This document shows, in pieces, positions 24,640 to 38,253 of a stretch of DNA of 64,000 nt. The notes under the pieces were generated by a model that searched no databases, was not told the DNA's origin, and saw only the letters and a program-made list of their open reading frames with translations. Each line of letters begins with the position of its first letter. The first letter of the stretch is position 1. The position numbers and the translations under genes are program-made. The DNA comes from Tanytarsus gracilentus (taxonomy: Eukaryota > Arthropoda > Insecta > Diptera > Chironomidae), in the NCBI GenBank assembly GCA_038502055.1, contig JAXRKN010000045.1, forward strand, positions 6,470,501-6,534,500, written 5' to 3'.

Positions 24640-27600
24640 GAACGGTGTCAAAGAAATGTGCGCGACCGACCCGCGAACCTAGTGTGCAATAAAACACAAT
24701 TTGATCGTTTACTGTAAAGAAAGAAGATTTATGTGTTTTCTGTTATTTTCATTTACAAAATTGCATTTTCCTTCCTTCTCTCTCGCTTACAATTTGCATT
24801 CGTTTCACATATTTAATGAGACAGCATTAATGACAAACTAATTTAATGTCACATTTGCTTATTGAACTGATTTTAATTTTCTATCGGCTGATAATTTGTG
24901 TCACACCTCAACAGTCTCAATAGATTAGCTTAATCGCAATGTGTAGTCGATTGAAGAAATAATTATTTAGGTGGAAAAGTTCAAGTAAAAAATTATATGT
25001 ACAGCAGAATTCTAAAATTCTAAATCTTTTATACTTCAGCTAATTCCATTTTTTCCACAAACTCGAGTGTGATTTAATCTCAATGATGATCCAAATAAAT
25101 GAATAATTCAAGTGAGAGTGAAAAATTTGCCTCTTTCAATTACAATTAACATGTCATCAGTGCCATGTCCTTGAATAAAACCATGCGAGCAATCGCGGTG
25201 ATAAGTCTAATGGATGCGATGTCCATTTGTATTTTCTTTCGAGAGTGCTGTAGATATATTGAGAGAAATGAGTGTGTGATAATAATAGACATGAGTTTAA
25301 GTGCGAGATGTGATCAGCATGAGGTTAATGGACGGAAATTTTCATCACACAGAGAGGTGCTTCCGATATTATTTTCTTGGCATTGAGGGATTAGAGAAAA
25401 AGCGCTTCGAGAGGATGATGCCAAAACTGATATTAAGTAAAAAAATTAAAGTCCATGCCTGACCATAGCAACTGATGTTTGCCGTTATCACACGTCAATT
25501 TAAAGTAAATATTTTCAAAAAAAAGAGGGTCGATTGACAACAAGCGACACGGGGTCTGGTCAGTTGATTATTTATAAAGCCATTCACAAAAAAAGTGAAT
25601 CTCTTATCAAAATCCGCATAAATAAAAACGTGCGCGAGTTAACAGAGTGTGACAAATTTGCATTTTTCATTTTGTTTGTTTGTGCCATTCAAACGGCGCT
25701 CGTCTTTAACTGTTGACTCTCACTTCTGTCACACATTGCCGTATTTGTTCAGTCATATAAATTGTAATCGCGCGCTATCTTTGGGGATGAGCTGTTTGCC
25801 ATGTGCAAACATGGAAGTGCTACTGTAAATTTTTTCATACTTTATTTTTAATTGAATAATAAAGTCCTACAATAATGGCACTACATACACGATAACATGT
25901 GTCGTGCCGAGAGCTAAACATGGCGCTCTCAATGTTTGCAAAGTGATGAATTTCAACTTATCGGACATTAAGGGTGGGAAGCTAAGAATATAATTTTTTC
26001 CACAGCTTTTAGGTCGCCTGAGTTGCCAACCCCAGTATCCCTTGCCTAATTTACATACACACGACCATACTGAATATAGAGAGGGTTATTGTTGCACATA
26101 GAAGAGACAGCGATGAGCCGAGGAGCGAAATTTCAATTAACCTCATGGCATGTTAACCGAGGGAATCAAGTGGATTTTTTTGCAAGCCATTTCGGAAGTA
26201 TTATCTCTCTCTCTTTTTACAAACAGAACTCGTTTTTCATTTCACGTGTGAGATAAACATTACGTCCGCAAGAGAAAAAAGATGAAATGGAATTTTAAGC
26301 AGGGACGTGAATTTTTATGAGTTTTTGATTTATTTTTTTAAAAAAAATAGTTTTTATATAATTTAATTATTCCACTAAATTAATTATTTTAAATTTTATC
26401 TCACATCAAAATCCCTTTTGCGGAAATTTCTCAAATAAAGAAATTTCAATTATCGTTAAACATTTTCGCGTCGGCGTGAGCGGTCGAGCATGTTAAAAAA
26501 GGTGTTTATTTAAAATAAAAAGAGCATTCAATAAATGTTTTCTCTGACTCGACTAAATTCACTGTCAATCGCTTGCGCGCCCCCCTACATGGCATTATAA
26601 GCTAATTAATTTTAATTGTAACGAGTGCAGTATAATAAAAATCAATTTTTATTGCATTATAATTTAAATAATTTCACTTTACTACTATTGAAATGCAAAT
26701 GAGCTGAAATTAAATAAACATTTTTTATGCACATGTTAACATCGACCTACGTGGAAAGTGTCTTTTTATATAGTCATGAGAGAATTTCGCACATTTTGGA
26801 GATTTCTGATGAATTTTTCACCAAGTTTGGGGAAAGGAAAAAATTCAGGGTGAAAAGTGTAAATTTAAATTTCATGAAAAAAAATGCATTAAAATTCATC
26901 AAATGGCTCGAAACGAAAGCACGTATGCGTATCAAACTGTGTGTGCTAAATTCCCTTGGTTTATTTTCATAATTTATTTTGAAACTTTGTATTTTGCAAT
27001 TCATCTCGAAACTTTTGAAAAGTTTAGTTCAATTTGTTTTTTTAAAATTCAAAAAATTATTGTGATATGAAAAAAATTCATTAAAATTTTATTAAGTAAA
27101 AAATATTTGAAAAATCCCAATTTTCACACCCTTGATATTCCCACTAAAAATTCTTGTAACGAGCCACAAAAAATTCTTTCATCATCCCTAGAGGCTTGAA
27201 AATCAATTTACGCCTCTCATCACTTTTTTTCGACAGATTATCAAATTATGTACAACATATCATGTGGGTGAATCTAACGAAGGCTACATCATAGATTGAA
27301 CGATGATTTAATTTGTGAGTGTAGGTATTTTCGTTGATAGATAGTCGAAGAGGTCAAAATGATGATCGTAGGAGATGATAAAGAAATTGTCAAAATACAA
27401 AGACGTCTTGAAGCGTGTGAAAAATTGATGGAAAAAATAAAAAATTTAAGTCACTTTAAGCTGAATGTCAAAATTTTCCCAAACAAAACACAAAAAGGGA
27501 CTTTTGAATTCCTTAAGTGTTATTCACAGTTTATTAGATTTTCGGATCCCTTTTTTCTCAATGTGTGTTCGATTGTCAAATATGTGGATACATGTGAATG

Positions 27601-30600
27601 AGAAAATTGATCTAAGAAACCCCCATTGAGATTTCTTTTGCTTCAATTGGCTTTCTGTGTCTGCACAAACACAAGAAACTTTCAGAGGGAAAAGTAATGT
27701 TGACAAAAATAGAATTTTCAATCAAAGATTTTGTTATCGTTCGATCCTTAAAATGATTCTCTTGTGTTATGGATTGTGAAGGTTGACTTTGAATTAAATA
27801 GAAAAAATAATTTCAACCACCGAAAAATCTCTCGACGCATCTTAAATGTTTTCACGCACATTTACGTTTCTATTAATTTCCAGACTGCTCTTTTTGTCAC
27901 TCCCACACTGTGCGAAAAGAGCTTTCGCAGCAATCCTAACGATTTTTTCTACAATCACTATGTGACTGGAAACACAAAATTCAGCACTTTTTTTCGTCTT
28001 ATCATCTTCCGCAAAGCATAATATTATTTTTTGCCGTCTTTCTTCAACCCATTGGCGTCGAACGAGCTTTGAATGATGTGTGAATTGTATGGAGAAGCGG
28101 GTGAATGAGTGTGAGACCATAGAGTCGAATGTGTGTTTTGCATGACTCGTGTTCATTCATAAATATGCTGATGACAGTTCGGAAACCGCAACTTTGTGTT
28201 TGTGTCGTACTGACTTTGACTATGGAAAATTATTTTAGGTAGTAAAAGTTTTTTCGTGTGGTTGAGTTAATTCAATGGGTGGACACTGAGAATTTAATAA
28301 AAACAAATGAGAAATATAAATTTAAAATAATTTATAAATTTGTTACCATCCCAATTTTTTATGAAGTCAGTTTATGCAATAAAATTTCATTACTTCATGA
28401 ACTGATGCGAGACCATGAAAGAGACTCAAGCTGTTGCATAAAGTCATAAATGTCAGCCAGATAATATGTCGAAGATTTTTTTCATCGATATCAATAATAA
28501 TTTTACTTCTCTCATATGATTTCATCAAAAAAAAATAATTCAAAATTGGTTTAATAAAAGTTTTTTCATATTTTCACGCGCACGCGAGAGTCTCAAATCG
28601 AGTCACTCGTTTCCGGAATTAAAGCATGATTAATCTTAATAGATTTTTTGCTACTCAAACTGCTTAATCATTATAATGATGAGAATTACTTTAAAGAGAA
28701 CTTGAAAAAAATATTATAAAGGTTAGAAGGTCGAGTATTGTAGTTGAGTCATGGTGAGAGAATTTATAGTAAACAAACTGTTGGAATATTTTCAAAAATA
28801 TGATTGAATAGTTTTAAGTACTTGCTCTAATTTTAGAATGATGGCGAAATTTAAGGATTGAGATTAAAGGTGATCATTTTTACCTGTAATGAGAATAAAA
28901 AATTTATTAATTACATTCAAAATTTAAGGGAATAATTAGCAGTTATCAAATATGGTCACCCATAAATTTTTAATGTGAGCAAAATGTCACAAAGTCAAAA
29001 TCATCATTAAATTTATCGCAGTCATTTTTATCTTCCATATATGCACATTTATAACACTGTAGTATTACAATTTAATTTCACTAATAGTTTTTGCTTTGGA
29101 TCTTTCCCATTTATATGGATGAGCATTGCGACAACTATAATAATCGTGCACTCAAACAAGCCATTTGAGAATTTTTTTCTCTCATCACATATTTAAGCAG
29201 CACCAGACTGTCGGAGCGGAGGCACTTGGGAGACATACAAGTGTAGATATTAGCATTAAAATAATAATTTCATGTGACGACTTTGCTGTAAATGTTCTCG
29301 AGTCGAATAGCAATCAACATACGTCCTTCACATACTCTCTCAGTCCGCAGAGCGACGTTTAATGTTTTTTCTTCTTCTTCTTCACTAATTTTTTTTTCGA
29401 GACTTTGTTTTTGTTCACGTTGACCTCTCTCATGAACGCGCGCGGCCAGCTGAGAGTCGCTTAAATCATTAGACGGAACTGAAACTATTTTTAAAAGCTC
29501 TCAAGAATACATTTCGCAATGTCTGTGTGAGTATATGGATTTAAATCGCAAAGTCACTACTAAAAATTATTGGACTCGATGAGCATTAATTTATTGTGTT
29601 CGAATTTTTGGGAATATTTTATTTTTTATTAATTTCAGCTATAATTTATTAATTCAAAAACTAAGCGATTGTGCAAACGATAATAAAGCAATTTTAAAAA
29701 ATTATAAAACCAATTAACACGCTTCTTTATTTTACGATCATTAAATTTCACTGTCCTTTACCCCCAATAAAATAATTAATTGTCATTTCATTTTTATTTT
29801 TACAAAACATCATTGAACTTTATTCCAAGTTGTTCAAAATAATAAATTAAATTTTTGAATTTTGTAACTTTCCAAATAATTCAAAATTTATTTTAAATTT
29901 TAATTTAATTAAAAACTTTTGAACGCTGTCAATTTATCAAACGAGAACATCCTGTTTCGTGTAGTTATGAAATTATTTGCTCTAATGATTATTAGTGTAT
30001 TTCATAGTGAGAGAGAGAGTCACATCGTATGTTCACAGGAAATTATGAGGGTGGTTTGAGGTTTGGAATTTAATTTAGTTTGCTTTAATTTAATTAGGTT
30101 AAAAATTCATGGAATTATTTTGAAATTCAAAATTAGATTTTATTTGATTGCATATTTTATAGCATACATTTTTAATGAGGAAGGAAAAGTTTAAATTAAA
30201 ATATTTTAAATTGAAGTTTAGGGTAAAAAATTTAATCCTACGATTAAAAATTAAATTTTTCAACAATCGATTTCTTTTGAGCGTTTAATTTTATTTGTTT
30301 GTTTCGTCATTTTTTAAAGCTTCCTCGACCACGACCTTTTTAAATCTCCACGATACAGACATCTGATGGCTGTCATTAAAAATATGATTTATTTCCTCCC
30401 TCGATTCTAAACTACTCACATAACTTTCTCTACTCTCTTACGGTAAATAACTTTTAATGACTTAATTTACTCAAACTACCGCCGTCACCATGCTAACGAT
30501 AATAATAAATTAGATTCAAATATTCATGACTTTGCCATTGTACACACGAGTATTAATTTTATATCAATCTCTTCCTCATCGTCGTCAACTTGCCTCCATA

Positions 30601-33600
30601 AGATTTATTAATCAACATTACCTTGAAAATCTTTTTCCTCCCGCGCACAAACAAAAGAGAGTGACATTGAAAGGACAACATCGCACTGAGTAGCAAAAGA
30701 GACAAAAGTTCTACGCTGTTGATTTATGTCGCCATCCTTCCTTTCACTGCCTAATATGGCGTAATAAATCTGCAGTAATTTTTTTCGGGAGATTCTTAAT
30801 TATAATGAGTCCCTTATCACCCTCTGTTGCCACCCCCACGCGCACCCTCACACCTCTGCTGCCTGCCTATAAAAAAAGCTTTTAATTTCGAGTTCGTGTA
30901 TTTAAAAAAATTAGACGCGGACGAATTTTAGAATTTAATTTAAAAAGATTTTTTTGGAGAGGAGTCAGACACGAGAGTTTTTTTTTGAAGAAATTGAAAT
31001 ACATCTAAAGTGTCCACTCCCTTTTTAAAAACTCTACCAAGGCGACGATGAATAACGATCTGGAAAATTTTCGCTCTTTTTTCACGGTTGTCTTTTAATG
31101 ATACCGCTCACAGGCTTAACTTAATTAAATTTGTTTTACTTCTTTTATCCACTTCCGTCTCTTCTTCTTTCCCTCATAGAGCACGAGCTTCATTTTCCCT
31201 CGTCACTTACTCATTTTATCGCCATAAAAATGAGAGTGAATTAATAAATTTTTATCGCCTGATTAAAAACTTTTCTCATCTCATTTGTGTATGTCCTCAA
31301 TACGGGTGTGATGACGGACGGACATTCAGGGTAATTCGATAGGACACTCTGTTTTTTTTGCCAGGATGATAATTAAGGTTTTTTTTGAAGGATTTTTCCT
31401 TGAGATTTTTTCGAACCCTTTTCATCTCTTGAGAAATTTAAAAGAAAATTGGGTCATTTTTGTTTATTTGAAAATTTTGTTAATTATTTCTTGTGTTTTT
31501 GATGTTAACATTTTAAAGCTTTAGGAAATTTAAGTCTTGTGAGCTTATTAAATATTTTTCATCATCACTTTATTCCACATCATCAACAGCTCATAATGCC
31601 AAATGATGCTTTCATTTAAGCTCGATAACGTTGCATACAATTTACAATTTATGGAAAAGCTGAAAGGAAAAACTTTTCATTTTTTTACATTGTGCAGTTA
31701 ACATAATGACGATATTATTATCGCTGTTGGGGATGTTTTTAGTGAGTTCGAAATAAATTCCATTTTAATTAAAAAAATATCGCAAAGTTTTTACTTTTCC
31801 GGCATCTTTGTTAAATCTATTGATTTTGGCATTATGAGGCCTGAGTGAAATTAACCGCACAACCACACTTAGAAAAAAGTTTTTGTGCTTTTTCTCTGCG
31901 TGCTGTTCAATGAAAAAAAGATTACAACAAGCTTGTTTGCCTTTCTGCCTTTAAATATTGTATAGGGTATAGTGAAAAGTTGTATCGAAAGTTTGGAGAT
32001 TTTCCGTGCGGTGTAGAAAGAAGAAAAAAGTTCCGCCACAAATCAGAAAGTCTCGCTGATCTTTTTTTCGAGATTTTTCTTATTTTATTAATTTTAGATG
32101 GAGATGTTTGGGTGCCGAAGGAAGCCTTGAAGTGTGATGTTGAAAAGTTCAATCTTTAAAGCTTATTTTTAAAGCAAAATTTATTTATAAACTCTGAATT
32201 TTTCAAGTCGTCCAGATGTTCGCATCTCAAATGTAAGAGTAATTTTTTCATGTCATTTCTCATTTAGATCCCACAAAATTTCAACGTCATTAAATAAACA
32301 CGCAAACTTTTTTTATCATCATCGTCAACACATTCCCATAAACTTAATTTAAACTTTTCTCTTTGCGGAATTATTCTCATCGCCACCTGGCTCAGTTAAT
32401 AAGCAAGTTTTTTCCTTGTAATCTCATAAAATTGCTTGAATAAAAAGTTTCAGATAGATATCAGACTTTGAATGATGAGGGAATATTCGCTAATTAAAAG
32501 TTTATTACTATTGTTTTCGTTTTAATCTCTCTTCATTCACTCATCGACTTTTTGCAGGATAATCGCAACGTTGTTCATTATGAGTATAGTGAAGTTACTC
32601 CCATGGCACTATAAACTTATCCGGCAGTCTCTTGATCGCATGAATAGTAAGTTAACAAACGGCAGAGCTTTATATGAAAGAAAAATTAATTCACAATTGT
32701 TTCAGGTTGTTAAGTCGAATATAATAAAAATCGCCAGGAGTTTTCAACAAAAACCAGAGTTGGATAAAATAGTAAAAATGCGAGGCTTGAGGCGAGAAAA
32801 AAATAAAAAATAAAATTCTCTGGCTGCAAACAAAGTTGATATTAAAGAGCTTTTATAAAAAATTAAACTATTTTTGCTAAATTGACGTTATTAAGTTAAA
32901 AATGTTGAAAAAAAAATACTGAAAACGTTTTTGAAATTATTTTGATAAAGATGATAAAATTTTAAACTTTTTCTTGTTTTCAAACCTTAACAAATCTTTT
33001 TTTGTCAACATGTGACATTACTAAAAAATTTAAAAGGTAAAATTTCAGTCCCAAAACATATTTTAGTTCAAACCTCAACCACAAAATGTAATTTTTCTCT
33101 TTATAATTCCTTCGGGAAATGTTTCGAAATTTCTCTTCATTTTCTTCCTGTCGCAGCAAATTGGATTTTCGGTTTAAAGAATAAATTACAGAAATTCAAA
33201 TGGTAAAAGGTTAAATCTTTCTCTTTCAAACTCATCCATCATGTTACTAACTCTCTGAGATATAATTTTAAACGATGAAGATAAGACCTGAGGGATTTAA
33301 CCTTTTTGTCTAAAAAATGAAAAAGTTTTTTATTTTGCAATTTTTAAGGTTTGTTTAAAAAATGAGTTGAAGAAATTACAAATTTATTTGAACTTCCGAA
33401 ATTGCAAATGTGGGAATTCAGCAAAATTCTAAATGAGTTTTTGATGCTGTATTTTTCAAAGTTTGAATTTAATTCAATTTCAAATAAAATTTTGCAACAA
33501 AATAAATTTTCATAAAACCAAAATTTTCCAAAAAAAAACTTTTCCATCTTCATTTTCCAGCACAAAAAATTGTTTTAAAAATGTACACAAATTTTCCATC

Positions 33601-36600
33601 CTGAGGTGAACTATTAAAAAGTTAAACTTTTTTTATACTAAGCAAAAATGCTCATGATACAAATTTTGCAATTGGAAATAAAAGAAAAGTTACTGATTAA
33701 AAACTAATTTTAGAGAAATTTTCTCGGAGATTTAAACTTAGTTAGGAACTTTCATTTTGAAGCTGTGCAATGGGTTAGTAATTAAATATTCAGAGTTGAA
33801 ATGTACTGAATTTGCAGTTATATTGCTAATATTTAAACAAGGGATGAACACTTTAAAGCTTTAATTTTATGAGAAATTTTAATATAACTTTCAACTTAGT
33901 GTCCACCCCTTCTTTCTTGTTGCTAATTCTCATTTTGTTGAGAGGTGCTTTGAAATGTTTTATAATTTAAAATAAAACAGAAATGTAGAGAAATTCCATT
34001 TCGAGCTTGTAAATCTCCAGATTTATGACCTTTCATTCTAACTCTCTTGCATGGTTGCTCGCTCTGCGAAGAAGATTGTGGCAAATTTATTGAGATTATT
34101 TTTTTTACTGGGATGAGTTTTTTACCTCTCACTGAGCTTGAGATGTTACAAGAAAGTTGTTAAAAATCCTCACTTTATGCTCGTTAAACTTTGGGTGTCT
34201 TTCTCGCTTTACTTAATCCGCAACAATTAAGACGCAACAGATAAAAATAAATTATTAAATATTTGCTGTCTAATTGTGAAACTAAATTCACTTTTTATAT
34301 CCTCTTACTGATTACTATTGCTCTGTCAATTTTTCCGCACAAGCGATAGCGATAAGAAATGTACATAAAAAGTGCCAAAAAATTGTTTTTGTTCTCTCGA
34401 AAATGTTTCACTGACGTACGACAAGGTCGATTGCTAATTAAACAGTATTAAAAATTGTTCATTTGGAAAAATGCGAGATTTTTCTCATTTGATTGCTCAA
34501 TTAATCTTGTAGCGAGAAAAAGGGGTTGTATGAAGGCACAATGAGTCGCTCAGCATGCGTAAAAGCTCAACAGTTTCATGAGATGAAAAAAAGTAATTTT
34601 CTAGCTCATAACCTGGATATAATGTTCAACATTCCGGATTTGTGAGCATTAAATTTTTCCTCATTACACAAAAACTCGAGTTGCTCGCACGAGAAAATCA
34701 TTTTCGGACATGTTTGATATGACAATAAACAATCTATTTGAAGCTGTTATCGAATAAGTTTTATATGTGAGTCGTATCATAAATGGAAGTAACATGACCA
34801 TCAATAAACTTCGCCACGGGGCAGAAAACTTTTAATTTTTTATTAAAATTTTATTTTTTGGATTCCTAAATTAAAAACTTCAAAAAATTATAAATTTATT
34901 AATATTCCACCCACCCCTGAATTTCGTATTTATGATTCGACTGATAAAATTTTAGGAGCAAGAAACCGAAAAATCGAATGCCAAAAAATGACGATGCATT
35001 TTCTAGTTTTTGTCTCTAGAAGATTTTAAATTTGTTGTTTGGCTATTTTTTGATTTATTTTAAAAAATAATTTTTTAAGCATTTTTTGTGTCAACTTTTT
35101 TTGACTTGTATTAAATTTACCACATTTTAAAAATGCCATCAACCCTAAACCCAACTTGACTTCATTAATCAAAAAACTCTCTTTTATCTTTTTCTTATCT
35201 CTAAAAGGTTTTGTCTGCTTTCTCATCGATTTTCATAATAACCTATTGGACATTATCAGCTCTCATATATATACCCCAATAAACTCAAGAGTTACGTGTC
35301 TCCGATAGATAAACTTTTCTATTTTTAAACCAATCTTTATGACTTCTCCCTTTAAAGAACATGGACACAATCTCATGTCGAGTTTTTAAAGTTCATAAAA
35401 CTTTTAAAGTGCAATCAATAAATTTTCTTTCACAAAACAAAAATATTGAACACATTTTTTATATAATAAGTGAGACTTTGAATGTACTGATATCTAATCT
35501 GATGATTGGCGTCCATTACATTTCAATTTTTGTCCACAAGCATGTCGATAAGAGAAAAAATTTAAAAAGAAAAATAGCTTCGAGAAAACGAACGTGAAGC
35601 GGAAAATGTGATTCGAAAAAATGTTTTCAAATTTTAAAATAAAATCAAAAAGTTATTTGAGTTTGAATTAAATCAGATAAAAATCATTAATCACTTATTC
35701 GAGGCAACACATTTAATGGCTTGTAAAGCAGAAACAATCTCATTATTTCACATTTTTTGTCGATATCGTGCAGTGAGCTCCGCCAGAGCAATAAAAAGCA
35801 ACTAATCGCACCAAATGTTTGCACACTATAAATGTCTACATAAATATGCGTTAAAGTGATTAAATTTAATGAAAATTATCACTTTAGTAAAGAGATGTGC
35901 CGTGGGAAAAGTTAAATAAAAAAACAAGTCAGCATAGAAAATGTTCCTCATCTTCACGTCTGCCGACTCTCATATGGGTGTGAGAGTGTTTGTGCGGAAA
36001 AACTCATTTGAATGAGTCTCAACTCTTTAAAAGGCTTTTTGCCGAAGCTTAATGGGATCGACAGAGAAGATGAGATTTACATACGAACATGCCACTCTCT
36101 CAGTGTCTATTGAAGAAATCACACAACGAAATGAAAAATGAAGAAAATTTCCGCAGTAAATCTTCCATTTAAAAGTAAAGTGAATGTTTTTGTTACTAGA
36201 ATTGATTTTTCACTTTTCCTTTTCTTTCGCTTCTTTTTTTAAAAGAGAATCGTTGCAGCTGAAAAAGCTTTTTGAGAAAAGTGAAAAGTTTTCATAACAA
36301 TCACGAAAGAGTTAAAAATGCATTAAATGAAAAAACTTAATGCAGATGATAATTAAAAAATTTATAATGGAAAGAATGGCAGTTTTTAAGTGGGAAACAC
36401 TTACAAGTTTCAGTTAATGTCGTTATGGATTTTTCTAAAGTGCTTTTTGAAACTGTCGACAGCTGTCAACAAAAACAAACGAGAGACAACTTTTAAAAAT
36501 TATTTTTTTCTGATTTTTTATCTAAACCAAAACATTTTAAACTCTTTAATTTTTGATCAACTTTTTTTTCAATTTTTTTAAATCACCACGCGCAAACAAA

Positions 36601-38145
36601 CAGAAACTTCTGATTAAAGGAATTCCCACCGAACGAGCGTTCAAAGTGAAACTTAATTTATCCGTTGAGAGAATCGATCGTTGGAAAAACAAAAAAATTC
36701 CTCCATGGACGATAGCGCAATCACAATTCGAACTTTGATTTTTCCTAGCCACTCTTTTGCTTTCTCAAAGGGCCAATTTGTTCGCTTTGTCAGAAGTTTA
36801 TAGCAAACATATGTGTATTGCAATCGATGGAGATTCATTGTGAAAAAAAGGTTCATAGCGAGTGTATTTTGGACGAGAAAATGTAAACAGACGCTCACAC
36901 ATACGATTTTTAATTTTAGATTTAATTCCACGTACTGCATCGATAAAATCGATACTTAATCCCTCTTTTTTTCTGCCTTCAAACATTTACACATTCTCAT
37001 ATCGTTCTCGATTCATAAGCACGCAGAGCGATAAGCTTAAAGTCAGACAATGCTCTCATTTGTGTACTTAAGAGTTTTGTGTCAGTTGGGCTGTGCATGA
37101 TATGAAATCTGGCTATCGATATAAGTTCATTCACGTTAGAAAGAAAGGCTCAATAAATAATACTTTACATGTTATGAAAATCTTTAGAATTTTTGACATA
37201 TTCAAAAGCTCAATTAGAAAGTTTAATCGTTATAAATTCATCCAAAAGCTCATATATTTTTTTCTTGTCATAAGAATCAAAAGAAAGGAGTGAGAGAAGA
37301 AAAATATGATAAATCACACAATTGAAGATGAGAAGAATCGGAGGCAAAAAAAAATGTACGTAAGGATATGAGAAGTGATGAAACATCGTCCTATGTAAAT
37401 ATTTTTCATTCAGTAACATTTTAAGCCCCGGAAAGTTAGATTTTCTTGCATTTCCATGAGATGAATAAGAGTGAGCGGAAAGAAAGAATTTGTGCTGAGT
37501 TGCACGAACACAAACGAGTGAGTTGAGTGAATAAGGAAGTCATGAACTGCCAAATGGGAGGAATTTTTCCTGCCTTCACATCTTTCACTGTGCTGTCAAT
37601 TTGGATGTTCTATAGACACGATAAAGTTGTTTACTATCTTCTCCATTCAATCATGATAAACTTGCATGAATTTTTTGTCTCTCTTCGTTTTGGGTATTCA
37701 TCACCATGATCGTGGGTTTAAGAGGGATTTGAGATTTACAAAATTGTGACAAAAATATGCAAGAAATTTTTTTGAGCTTTTAATATTTTTTTAGAAATTT
37801 TATTTTATATTAAAATAAATAATTCAACTTTTTGTTAAATATTCTCTTTTCTGCTGCATCATCTACTTCGCATTTGTTTCGAATTTGACTTAATACAGAT
37901 TTATTGGACTTTGTATAGAGCCGAAAGAACAACGAATGGAGTTTGTATGAATTAAAGTGAAACATGATTGCATTACAAGTAAAAGAAAACTTTAGCAGCT
38001 TTTATTGAACTTTCTTGAATTATTTGATATTAAAAATGTTTTGTTTAAATTTTTAAGTTTTTCGTTCGAGCTGTAATAAAAATTTTAAGTTGAACATTAA
38101 AACATTCAAATTTGTTTTCTAGGTTTTCTATCGATTTTTTTAACA
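24640..38145. other. Non-coding stretch within the inferred 5-HT7 intron
   Basis: About 13.5 kb without a gene I can support. The best isolated open frame is a basic 80-codon one at 32571-32813 (its translation contains MSIVKLLPWHYKLIRQSL). It resembles no family I recognise. It starts shortly after an acceptor-like TTTTTGCAG, so it is noted here without being called a gene. Confidence 0.45.
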
Positions 38146-38253
38146 AGGCTGACCATCTGCTTGGTATCTGCTGGGAGAATTTTCTCTTATTATTTGATCC
38201 TCCCTTTCTTAATAAATATTAAAATTTATTTTCTATAGAAAGATAGTCAGCCT
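38146..38253. mobile_element. Short inverted-repeat element related to the hAT-type MITE
   Basis: AGGCTGACCATCT at the left recurs inverted at the right as AGATAGTCAGCCT (12 of 13). The terminal word TGACCATCTG also occurs in the 24517-24630 element and at 45771. Flanks read TTTAACA and TTTAAAG, which may be a decayed target duplication. Length is about 108 bp, non-coding. Confidence 0.5.
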
